From assembly GCA_029964075.1 (NCBI GenBank), contig CM057149.1:15948197-16012196 (forward strand): a stretch of 64,000 nt of DNA, read 5' to 3'. Positions within the stretch are counted from its first letter, which is position 1. Each line of letters starts with the position of its first letter. The translations under genes and the position numbers were made by a program. Shown here one piece after another: positions 32,549 through 44,100 of the stretch. Under the pieces are notes generated by a model. That model had not been told where the DNA came from. It made no database searches and saw only the letters and a list, made by a program, of their open reading frames with translations. Source of the stretch: Patiria pectinifera. Lineage: Eukaryota; Echinodermata; Asteroidea; Valvatida; Asterinidae.

Positions 32549-33144
32549 ATATTATAATTTACCTGTAGAAGTTTCAGCTTCGTACAATGTAAGTCGTGAA
32601 GTTTTTGAAAAAAACCTGAAAATCACAGAGCACTTTTTTTCCAGGAGAGTCGCGTAAATCCGTTGTACATAATTTTCTTCTCATGAGACGAAAACTATTT
32701 GCGTGACATTGTTTTACTTGTTTCTCAAAAACTACAGCACCTCAGCAAGTAATATTTTAAGGGAAGCTTTCTACCATTTTTATCTATTAGGATCGTTTGG
32801 GGAGAGTGACCTGTCACATGCGAGGGATTAACCAACAAAAGGGAAAAAGGGGTCCGATTTTCATTGAAGTCGGATTTTCATGTTACACCGGCCGTTAAAA
32901 ACACGCTGTGATACGGACTATACTTAGCATTTGGACCTTTTTAGTTAAAATAGTGTGCCTGATTGTAGGTTTTTGTCAGCGCTCTCCATTGAAAATATGG
33001 CACGAGCCCCCATTGATTTTCGGAGGTCTAAGTGTCCGGAGAAAATAACCGGTCTACATTTCAGATTGCCTTTGAAAAAAAATCTGGATCCACCCTGCTA
33101 GCCCGCTTGTCTACAACCGCGCCTGCTGTTCACGTTTTTAATAT
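32549..33144. repeat. Spacer with poly-C-family fragment
   Basis: At about 32935-33110 the phrases GCGCTCTCCATTGAAAATATGG and GGAGGTCTAAGTGTCCGG match the repeats at 1.5, 21.8, 50.25 and 53.1 kb. The rest is unremarkable. Confidence 0.5.
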
Positions 33145-33377
33145 AGGTTTTCCCAGCAATTTTCAAACGTTTTCTTCCAATTCACCGATTTTAATATTCA
33201 CATTCGTCCAACGACATCGGTATTGTGCACTTCCAATATCTAGTTTCGTCTTTCGTGGGACAATTTCAAATTTGGTCCAACGAAATTTAAACACTGAGCA
33301 CACGTATTCGTCCCGGAGTATTTGATTTCGTCTCGTCTACGCCGAATCTTGTATTCAGAAATAAAATTCGTCTCATG
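33145..33377 (+). mobile_element. Family A MITE, 5' half
   Basis: AGGTTTTCCCAGCAATTTTC start; the match to family A stops after AAATTCGTCTCATG. Confidence 0.7.
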
Positions 33378-33477
33378 CCGAACTGTAACCATAATTGCGT
33401 TCTATTTCGTCATACCTCAAAGAGACATCTTTATAGAAAGCTCATAGGCCGCTAATAAGGCCAATTCTAATAAATAA

Positions 33478-34150
33478 ATACATACTTCACTTTTTCTTCA
33501 TGTTTTTAAACAAATGTAACGTTTGTTTCTTTTGATTTTATCTTCTTAAAATGGTTTAGACTCAATATTTCAGACACATTACATTGGGTTTGCAGATTTA
33601 TCGAATCGTGACTTTTGGCATTTTCCTCTTTCCTATTAACACTTTTTCCTTACGTTTGTTTATTGATTGTTTTTGTTTTCTCGGTCTTGGTAATTTTACA
33701 CTTTTCTTGGTAACTGTTACTTGAGTTCTGTAGTTCTGGAATTTACTACCTTACGGAGACATGAACACAATAGGGAACAAAAGATTGTATACGTCTCCAG
33801 AAGAACATTTCTATAGATGAATAAGTCTCCACAAGAATTTCACGAAATAGATATATGGATTTTACTCAAAAACTAGGAATTTCCAAGGTAGGTTGATATG
33901 TCGCAAATGGAAGAGTTTTAGAAAAGGGATATTTAGTCCAAATTTCAGCCCAGGAAATTAATTCTGGTTAAAATAAGAGCATTTTGAAACTTCAATTTCA
34001 CACTCGAAAACTTTACTACACGAGAACAAAGAAATGTCTCCACAGGAATACAAATTCCAGAATGGGTGTCTACTTGGTCCGACAAAATCATGCAAGCGAA
34101 TGTGCCGAATCGTGCCTAAGGACTGGTATAAACTGATAAAGCACACACGC
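33478..34150 (+). repeat. 5' flank segment (partner of 4180-4532) with triplicated block inside
   Basis: 33478-33735 and about 34070-34150 align with 4180-4520; 33755-34060 is the extra copy of the block at 26955 and 58440. No gene seen. Confidence 0.6.
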
Positions 34151-34276
34151 TACCTCCCGTGGTTGCTCTCCAAGTTTAGCCTAATCCTGATTATTTTTCT
34201 AAATGACAGTTTTTCTTGATTGAGACATCGACCAGAAATCGGCCCGCATTTATGTATTGCATTATTACTTTACAAA

Positions 34277-34618
34277 TTTCGAATTACTTGCAGCCCATCA
34301 ACCATTCTGTTCTAACGGAGTAGGCTGGTTCCCTCCCCACAGTCAGGCCAGTCAGGGTTGGAGACCACCCACAAAAAAAGGAAGAAAGGAATTTTGCTGG
34401 GTATTCCATCAAAGCATAAACCGCAACGTACGGGCATGGAAAAAATCGAGTGATTTTCCTCTCCTTTCGCTTCTCAAAACGTTCATTGATATAGGCCACA
34501 TTAATTTCAATTACATAAACAACACCCACGTGAGTGACATTTCTCAGGAAAAAATTACTTGCACAACTTGAAATTGACTTTACACGCCCATAATTGCAAG
34601 AGAGGGGATGGGTATAGA
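34277..34618 (+). repeat. 5' flank segment (partner of 1-507)
   Basis: GAATTACTTGCAGCCC start and ATAAACAACACCCACGTGAG inside match window positions 1-507, with several deletions here. Confidence 0.65.
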
Positions 34619-34884
34619 ATGCCATTATACACCGTGCACAATTTGAGACAGAGGTGTACCCCAGTGTTCCTATTCGCAATACACCCTCCAGATTATTGTT
34701 AGCGCTAAAAATCCCCTAGATATCTCAAAAGTTGAATTCTTGAGATTCCGGGAACCTAAAGACAAAATAGGGGCGAGTGGTTCCCTCCGTCGCATATCTT
34801 GTTTCAAATGAACGACACACCCCAAATTCGACAAGGGTACCTTTTTTTTCTTTTTCTTTTGAGCTGTTTAGTACTTTTTATTAT

Positions 34885-35006
34885 AGGTTTTTTCGGCTAT
34901 ATTTTAAAAGGTTTTTCTTCGAATTCACCGTTGACAACATTTACATTCGTCCAGCAACATCGACTTATTGCACTTTCAATGTGTAATTTCGTCTTTTGTC
35001 TGACGG
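34885..35006 (+). mobile_element. Family A MITE, 5' fragment
   Basis: AGGTTTTTTCGGCTATATTT to TTTCGTCTTTTGTCTGAC; truncated just before the exon 1 flank. Confidence 0.65.
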
Positions 35007-35100
35007 TTGTTCTTGTAGACAGATTTGTTAATAGAAAAAATGGTCCCTAATTATTTTATTTATTATTTTACTTTCCAGATTTGAAGTGGGCGCGATCATT

Positions 35101-35155
35101 ATGCCGTCTGGGTGGAACCCATCAACCTTTATAGTGTTAGGTGGCATCGTTGTGG
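35101..35155 (+). CDS. FReD gene 2, coding exon 1 (signal peptide start)
   Basis: Acceptor ACTTTCCAG before 35079, 22 bases of 5'UTR, ATG at 35101, donor GTATGT at 35156. It has the same structure and length as exon 1 of gene 1. The substitutions (P3S, L7P, A12V, A14G, V15G, V16I) mostly keep the hydrophobic core. Confidence 0.75.
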
Positions 35156-38100
35156 GTATGTAGGCATTTGCTCTATCTAGATATTATCTCACAGCCAACA
35201 ACTAACATTGACTGATTATTCTTGATTATTCCCGGCTATTTTAAAAGTTCATCAGTCGAATTCACCGTTTCTAAAATTCAAATTCGTCAATCAACATCGA
35301 TTCAGTGCACTTCCAATGCTTAATTTTGTTTTTTTGTCAGACAATTTCAAATTTAGTCCAAACAAATTCAAACAATGAGCCTACGTTTTCGACCCGGTGT
35401 ATTCGATTTCGTCTCGTGTACGTCGATCGTGTTATTAAGAAATCAAATTCGTCTAATTGATTTATAAGACGAATCCGATCTCTGAATGCTGCCATTCGGC
35501 AACAGCTTAGACGAATTTGATCTTTAATGACGAATATTTTCGACCCGGTGACTAAAGAGGGTGACCAAACTTTAAAACTAAATGGTAAATGACTAAAGTT
35601 GTTTTGTTAAAAGCGTGTGAAATATTTTCTCGGACGAACTTGAATGATAGAGTTTGTGAATTCGAATGAAATATGTTAAGAAAAAACTGAAGTTGAAAAT
35701 AATATTGTTTGCATATTAACATCCAATCATGGGTTTTGGCGCATATGCGTTCGTAGCCTGAATGATATAGGTTTTCCCGGCTATTTTAAAACATTTTTCG
35801 TTCGAGTTCACCGATTCTTATATTCAATTTTGTCCGGCAACATCGATTTAGTGCACTTTCAATGTTTAATTTCGTCTTTTGTTAGACAATTTCAAATCTA
35901 GTCCAAACAAATTCAAAAAATAAGCACACGTTTTCGTCCCGGTGTATTCGATTTCGTCTCGTCTACGACGAATCGTGTTATTCAGACATCAAATTCGTCT
36001 AATTGATTTAAAGAAGACGAATGTGATCTCTGAATGTTGCCATTCGGCAACAGCTATTTTTTTTAGACGGATTTGATCCGTAATGACGAATATTCTCGAT
36101 CCGGTGCCTAAAAAGGGTGACCAAACTTTGAAATTCAATGGCTAATGACTAAATTGGTTTTGTTTTGTAAAGATCATTTCATTTTTCTCAGACGGAACTG
36201 ACTGTTAAAGTTGGTAAATCTGAATGAAAAATGTTTTAAAATAGCCGGGAAAACCTATAATATATATAGTTAAAAGGAATGAGACATCAGTGAGACATTT
36301 CAATGTCTCCCTGACGTCACAGCTCCTATTTAGATGCAAACCATTATCGTCGCCAATTGGCTAGTCTAGATCAATTGCTGTTGGTCCAAAACGTATATCA
36401 ACAATTGAGGGAAAATCGGGGTCAGGGTCATAAAAGCTGGAAAAATTATGTTTAGGCTTACAGGGCTAGGGAATGTCTCCCTTAGGCACCCTTTCCCGTA
36501 ATTATTATCATTTATTCTGGAGAATCGTAATTTAAATTTTAACCCCAAATATGCGTTTGTTTTTGTTTTTATTTCACACTATGTCATGGTGGCAAATTCC
36601 GCGTCAAATAAATTTTGGCAATGGGATGATCGTTTATGATAACGTGATATGCTTAAAAAATGTTCATGAATATGAAAGGTTTGATCCAAATAAAAAGTAA
36701 ATATAATATATGCAAAGGTTTAGCTGGACAAAGTATATATAATAATGGACATTCGCCATACAAACCTACGTACATTTGCAATGTCCGTGTCTTACCAGAC
36801 AAACTCGTCAGGGCGTCTCGTGGGACCTGTCGGCGCGATTTACGGTAGGGTGCACCCCAAATCACGCCTTCTCATGGACTTTAAAAATATAGACATTCGC
36901 TATACAAACCTATTGTAATGTCCAACGTCCAATATCCAAGTAATGGACATTCGCCATACAAAGCCATGGGCATTGACAATGTCCATGTAGGCCTATAGCC
37001 AGACAAACGGAGCAGAACGTCTTGTGGGATCCGACGGCACGATTGCCGGCAGGGGGATCTTGATAACGCCTCCTCCAGGAGTTTTAAAAATATGAACGTT
37101 CGCCATACAAAGCTACGTACATTTGCAATGTCCGTGTTTTACAAGACAAACTTTTCAGGGCGTCTGGTGGGATCTGTGGGCGCGATTTACGGTAGGGTGG
37201 GCATCACAATGACGCCTTCTCCTGGACTTTAAGAAATATGGACATTCGCTATGCAAACCCTTTGTAATGTACAATGTCCAATATCCAAGTAAAATATGGA
37301 CATTCGCCATACAGCTGTGGAAAACACAAGCACGTGCTTGCCCGCAGAGTTACGAATTGAGCTGATTCTTATTAGTGACGACTCAAAATAACGAGGGCAT
37401 ATTTCGATAGAGAGTCAAGCTACAATTTTGATATTTGCGCCACAGAGCATCTGCAATCCAAAAATTTCCCAGGGCTCTTAAGCATCCCCGGACCCTACGC
37501 CTTCATGGTCTTCGCGCTCGTATATAAAAAAATCCACTATAGGATTTAAAGGGAATGTACATCATTGGCCGTTGCTGTAATTTTCAGAAACGAACTATTT
37601 GAGAGGTTAGTATAATAAATCAAATATTGTTACACTGACATTTTTTAAGTTTTGTGTTCGGAAAGGTTGGAAAAACCAAGAAAAACAAACATTTATAAGT
37701 ATTCTGGTTCCCTGACTCCACAAATTATAAAATGGATCAATTTATAGATAATGGAAAATTGTATAGGCAAGGGAACCAGTCTAGCTGGCCTGCACTCGTT
37801 CATGAACATGTAACCAATAGCAAACAAAATTTGGACTGAAAAAAATGGTAAATTCGGGGCAGTAGTTGAAAAAAATAGTTAGGTTTTTCCAAGGCTGGTC
37901 GGCCGACCACCGTTTAAAATGTTTACAAAAATACCTTTTCTTGAAAATGACTTCACACCAGGTGCCATAATGTTACAAGATGCTTGAGACTGTCATTTAC
38001 CAACATCCTAGTAAGGTATTTCGTAAAATTTGGTAGTTTTATTTTTCGATGTTTGCAAATGTTGTATATTCCCTTTAAAGACCCCCCCCCCCCCAACTCA

Positions 38101-41100
38101 ATGAGCCCCTTACCAACTTCCAATTTAGAACTCTTCCGGGACTCGGTACCCGGCCCACCACACCTCCTCCCCTGTCCATCCATGTAACTCGAAAGTCAGG
38201 CACCATAAAGGGAGGAAACGAGGTGTCACCCTAAGCCTTGCTGCCGAGTCAGCAAAAGAACCCCGTACCTATACGCAGATGCCAACCTGGACTTCGCAGA
38301 CAGTCCCAACTTGTGCGTCAGCTTACCGACCGACTGACCGAACTACCGAACTAACTGCTGTTGGTAAATGACGACGGGAAATTAATACTCTTAAATGATA
38401 GAACCGAGGGGATCGAAAACAAAAAAATAACACCAAGCGGGTTCGAACCCCTAACTCTGGGTCCGCTCTCAGACAGCTTTAACATTGGGCGTCGCCAGTA
38501 TTTTTTCTAGAGGGGGGCAAAACATATTTTTTCCCAAAAAATTATTGTATTTCTCAACAAATTTTCGATGTATCAGTGTTTTGGTTTTTTTGCTTTTCCG
38601 GGGTGGGGTGGGGGGTGGGGGTGGGGGGGGGCCGCAAGCGCCCCCACTTCCCCCAATCGCGATGCCCATGAGCTTAACAAGTAGACTGTTTCAGTAAGTG
38701 CTTTTCTCTGTGCGTGTAAAACATAATCTTTATTTCCGCCGTGGGCGAGTTACTTTGTGTTTCATAGCTGCACGAAAGATGCATCAGCATCGCGCTATAC
38801 ACACGCATGCTCTTACGTAACTCTTTTCTACAATCATTCTTATGGACCGAGCAGATGACTATTCAGAGTCTCTACGAGCAATTGACCTTACCAAACTCGT
38901 CCTTATTCTGTTTCATCAATTGTTTCGCGTCGCGCGTCTTTCGGCCGGCACTGATATTGCGCTGATTGAGAGAAATTCTAGCAAGTTTCCCCTACCTCAT
39001 TATATTCATATCAAACTACCGACCCGTTTACAAATATTTACGAGAGAATTTCGTTTGTCCGATTCTTATTCAGATCCATTAACTAAAATTCATCGTTGGG
39101 AAAATTCATCTTTTCTTGTACTTACGCTAAGTCTAGGGAATGATGCCATTATAATACAATGTCACATTCATGTCAGCCGGTGGCATGATTAGAATCGTGA
39201 CCACGCGAGTGCAATGACGTCCAATGGCGTATGGGTGTGCCGACGAGTGGTGGTCGGGTGGGGTGGGGGGGGGGGGGAATAGGGATGACCAAAATCACAA
39301 AATTCGGGCGATTCACAATGCAGTGCGCCACCAAGAGTTTGCCATTGAGAGCCAGTTTTTCAAATTACGGTCGACAAAACAAAGCCCATTCGATATGAGT
39401 GCCAATAAAAAACTTAAGCTAATTGGCTTTAAATATGGGTATAGCGTTCTTTCGCCTAACTAAAAACACCATATTGATACAAAGAAAACAAAAAAGCAAA
39501 TGTATAAGCGAATCATAAGCTTACGAAACTACTGACCGGAAAAAAAAAATAACAATTTCAAATGTCCCGCGCTGCGAATTTGTCGACCATCTCCCACAAC
39601 GCAATAGGAAAAAATGAACCCTCGGTGTCAAACTCTTGGTGGCACAGGAAACGCCCGAATTGCCGGGCCGTGGACATTTTAAATAAAAGAGGCGGGGGGG
39701 GGGGGGGGCTGGACACCATATTATACTGGGACGCTATTTATCAATTATGTATACTCGCGCTCACATTTTTAAAAGCTCTTCTACTTTGTTTCTCCACTTA
39801 CCTGTGCTGTTGTACATTTTAGTTGCTTGGACGTTCCGAAAATACCTCAAAATCCTCATTTTTTTTTCTCATCACAAAAAGTGGGGGATGATTCAATAGC
39901 ATCGCCGCTGTATTGACCCATCGCGGTGGAATCGCGATAGATTTCACTGTACTCTAAATCGAAACATTGTGTTCACGTATCATCTAATAGACCAAATCAA
40001 ATATTTTTATATTCATGAAGGGCAGACTAAAAGTCCAAAATGTATACCTTGTAGAGTGAATTCATAAAAACACTAAAGAGAACTGGCCTTCCGGGTTTCA
40101 AAAGAGGGGGACAAAAATACGGAAGTGTATTTATACGGAAGTGTATTTAGGACATGACCCAAAAAAAAATTCCGGCCCTCTATTTCGCCCGGGCGGATTA
40201 CTATTTCGCCCGGGCGGATTACTAATTCGCCCGGGCGGATTACTAATTCGCCCGGGCGAATTATTATTTCGCCCGGGCGGATTACTTATTTGCCCGTGCG
40301 AATTACTATTTCGCCCGGGCGGATTACTATTTCGCCCGGGCGGATTACTAATTCGCCCGGACGGATTACTAATTCGCCCGGGCGAATTAGTAGTCTGCCC
40401 GGCCGGGAGAATTAGTAATCTGCCCGGGCGAATTAGTAGTCTGCCCGGGCGAATTAGTAATCCGCCCAGGCGGAATAGTAATCCGCCCAGGCGGAATAGT
40501 AATCCGCCCAGGCGGAAAAGTAATCCGCCCGGGCGAAATGCTAATCCGCCCGGGCGAAATAATAATCCGCCCGGGCGAAATAGTAATCCGCCCGGACGAA
40601 GTAGTGGGCCTAAAAAATATTTTCGGTCATGTCCTAAATACACTTCCGTACTTCTCAAAGTGGGGGTGGTACATACAGGTGTATCTTGATCAGTACTAAT
40701 TGTGTGAGTGCGAAGCCTTAATGGCGCGGGTTCGGGGCCCGCTTAAGGGCCCCTGAAAAAAATGGATTCTAGGCGTCCTGTGGTGCGATATGATGCAATT
40801 TCTGACGACTGCCAAAGTTTTAGCACAAGATCAATATTAAACATCTTTTTCGAGTTTGGAGTCATTAAATTAGCTGTTCTGAGCTATAAAATCAAATGAA
40901 GGCTACATATTTTATTCATGGACGAAAATTGTTGCGGAACGACATCAGTCGCCCCGTTCCCCACCAATCGACGCCCATGGTTGGCACTGTGCTTCAGGAC
41001 GACAGACTTTACATGTACATTTTATGTTTAGGGCCAATGGATACATGCTTTATAGAGTAATTTGGTGAAATCGAACATTCTGAGAGAGACCCTAAAACTT

Positions 41101-44100
41101 TTTTAAAAACTTTTCTCTGTGCGTGTGTGGGTGTGTGGGTATAGGCCTATGTGTTTTATGACACACTGCGGTATTTTCGTAGGCCTCCAAATTTTTCGTA
41201 GGCCCCCAAAGTTTTCGTAGGCTCCTAATTTTTTCGTAGGCCCTAGGCACAGTGCCTTCTGTGCCTATTGGGTAATCAGGGCCTGGTCTCGTGGGAAATG
41301 TCGGCGTAATTTACGGTAGGGGGCATCATAATCACACCTTCTCATGGACTTTAAAAATATGGACATATTGCAATGTCCAATATACAATATCCAAGTAAAG
41401 TTTGGAGATTCGACATACAAACATTCGTTCATTTCCAATGTCCGTGTCTAATACCAGACAAACTTGTCAGGGCGTCTCGTTGGAACCGACGGCGCGATTC
41501 ACGGCGGGGGGGGGATCTCAATTACGCCTCCTGCCGGAGTTAAAAAAGGGGCATTCCAGGTACAGACGAATGTGAATGTCCAATGTCCAATATAAAACTA
41601 ACTTTATTGTCTTCTGGTTGCGGGATAAGGGTTGGGCTAGTTTTGAGCCAAAACGTAACATGCGTTAAAATATCGCATTTTCCACCTTGACAAACTTTCC
41701 AAAATTACAAAAGCAGGATTCGGATTCAGAGAAGTCTAACTTTGGTCGCAAAAGGCATTTTGAAATAATCTAATACTCCAGACAATAATATTACCACAAT
41801 AATTATACAGAAATCCTAAACTACACAACAGCGTATATTTCCCTGCTTGTCATGCTTCAAGTATTGTTTTGCTTTTCAGTAATTTTGCCCTTAACATTTG
41901 TACAGTTTTTTTTTTTTTGTTCCCGGCACTTTGGGCACTAAAGTCAATCCGATTGCCTTTATACTTGGCACACATACGTCATCATGAGTCATCACGTGTC
42001 ACGTGACGTCACATTAAAGGTACATATTTTGAAGGCTGTGTCTACAGAAAGGAAGAACGATTGGGTTGAAGTTGGTTGTACCTAGACCGGGATGTGTTGT
42101 AGAAGTAAATTGACGTTACGTCATAAATGACGTCATCATTTTGTATGTGACGTCACAATGTATTTGCAATTCCTGCAGAACTATAGGTCCGATTTGTTTG
42201 TAACTTGGTGTGTGCTTGAACCAAATGTGTTTTAAATGAACATTTAAGTGACGTCATGATGACGCATCATATGTCATGGGACGTCACATTGAAAAGCTTT
42301 TTTCTAAGGCTTATATCGATACAACTATAAGTCCGATTTTATTTGAGTATGTATGGGGGACCCTTCGTGCACCCCCCAGAACTAACTTTCACTTATTTTT
42401 TGGGTGGCTTTTAGGGTCTTTAAACACATTTTGGATGTTAACAGTAAAAAAAAAAAAATCAGATGCGAAGGAGATATCCAAGATGGCGGCCAACATGGCC
42501 GCCAAAAATGGTAAAAACAGGAAAAAAGGCATATATCAGCCAAATCATGTGATAAAACCATAATTTAAGTGGTTAATTATATGATTTAGACCCTCAAAAA
42601 CTCATTTCTGGTATGCTTGTTTTGCTATCATGCTTCAAATTCAAGATGGCGGGCAATTTGGTGGCCAATAAGGCCGCAATATTGGTAAAAAAATGAAAAA
42701 AGTCATATGTCAGCCTAATTTGATAAAATCAAAAGTGAAATTGTTAGTTATATGTTTTTGACCCTCATAAATTCATTGTTGGTATTGTGTTGTTTTTTCT
42801 ATTATGCTTTAAACTCAAAATGGCGGCCAGGATGGCCTTAATATGGCCTCCAAATCGGTCAATATTGTGAAAAATGATATATATTAGCCAAATAATATGA
42901 TAATGCATAGATTTAAATATTAGATACATGCTCTTAACCCTAAAGGGGCCGGGGCGGAATCCGCCCCCCCTCAACATTTTCCGTGATAGCCTCTAAAAAA
43001 AAATTGTTCGCGACCCGAGCTGTTATGACTTTTAAGCCTCGAGCTTTGCACATCTTTTGATACCAAAAACATAAAAATCGGACCACGGGTTTTCGCGTAG
43101 GGAATAATTTTCCGGTGCTACGCGTCATGAAAACTGAATTTTCGCATATACGTCGTGTACACAGAGAAGAATTGCCATTCGTACATATGAATAATTAATT
43201 AGCCATAATTCCAAAGCCCTTTGACCTATAGTCATGAAATTTCTTGGGTATGTTTAGGAAGAGTTGCTCTATGCATATGCCGAGTTTCAAAATTGTTCGT
43301 CACTTGATGGCCGAGATCTTAGGGGGGGGGGCGGAATCCGCCCCCCCCCCCCGGCTGAGAGATGGTCAAAATAACGTGGCCCCTTTAGGGTTAACCCTTA
43401 CGCATTCATTTCAAGCATTCTTTCCTTTTGCTACCATAAACCAAATTCAAGATGGCTGCAAAAATGGTCAAATTTGAGAACAGCCATATATTGGCCATAG
43501 ATGTAAATGATATATATCAGTGAAAGTTTATATTATGTACTTGAGACTTCATTGCATATCTAGATTTTTTTACTTGCAAAAATGTTCCAAATTCAAGATG
43601 GTGGTCTAAGTGACGGTAGTAAGGCCGGGCTTTCATCACCGGCCGGTTTAAGTACAGGCCAGCCGGTAGCTTGGTCGGTTAGTTTAATCCTCTTCAAACC
43701 GACCGGCAACCGGCCAGACTCTGGCTAATGCACCCATCCACTTTAGCCGATCTATTGTGTTCATGACTGATAATTGCAGGTCCAACATCTGGGACGCAAT
43801 TATGGGGAGTATTTAATTCGCTTAATCCTCCTCGGTCTACAAAAGGCCTTACCTGTTGACTGCTATGGACTCGGGAGTCGGGTACAGGCGATTGATTATG
43901 ATATATTATTAGGGGTTACTTCCTGCTAGCTTCATTTGGTAAGTATTACTTTCATAGCAACCAAACTGTTAGGTAATATGCTAAAACAAATTGTAATGAA
44001 TAAAAATATGCAAGCCATCCATCTATGGAAAGATAGTCTGGAAACTTGTTAACACCACTAATCCGCTTGGAACTCTCTGTTAACTTTGGAGGCTGACAGG

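Noticed and set aside
34257..34679. Overlapping 104- and 131-codon frames on opposite strands
   Set aside because: They lie in the 5' flank repeat, where the related sequence at 1-507 has neither frame.
38842..39192. 116-codon open frame as a gene
   Set aside because: No recognisable motif, no counterpart in unit 1 and no visible exon signals; the length is plausible by chance.
40183..40606. CRISPR-like array
   Set aside because: Units are directly adjacent with no unique spacers, flip orientation at the centre, and the genome is eukaryotic.
40131..40689. Long open frames on both strands with RPGGLLF / NPPGRNS repeats, as possible structural proteins
   Set aside because: They come from a 21-bp tandem repeat whose period is a multiple of three and which is palindromic. 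No start context, splice sites or non-repeat domain support a gene.
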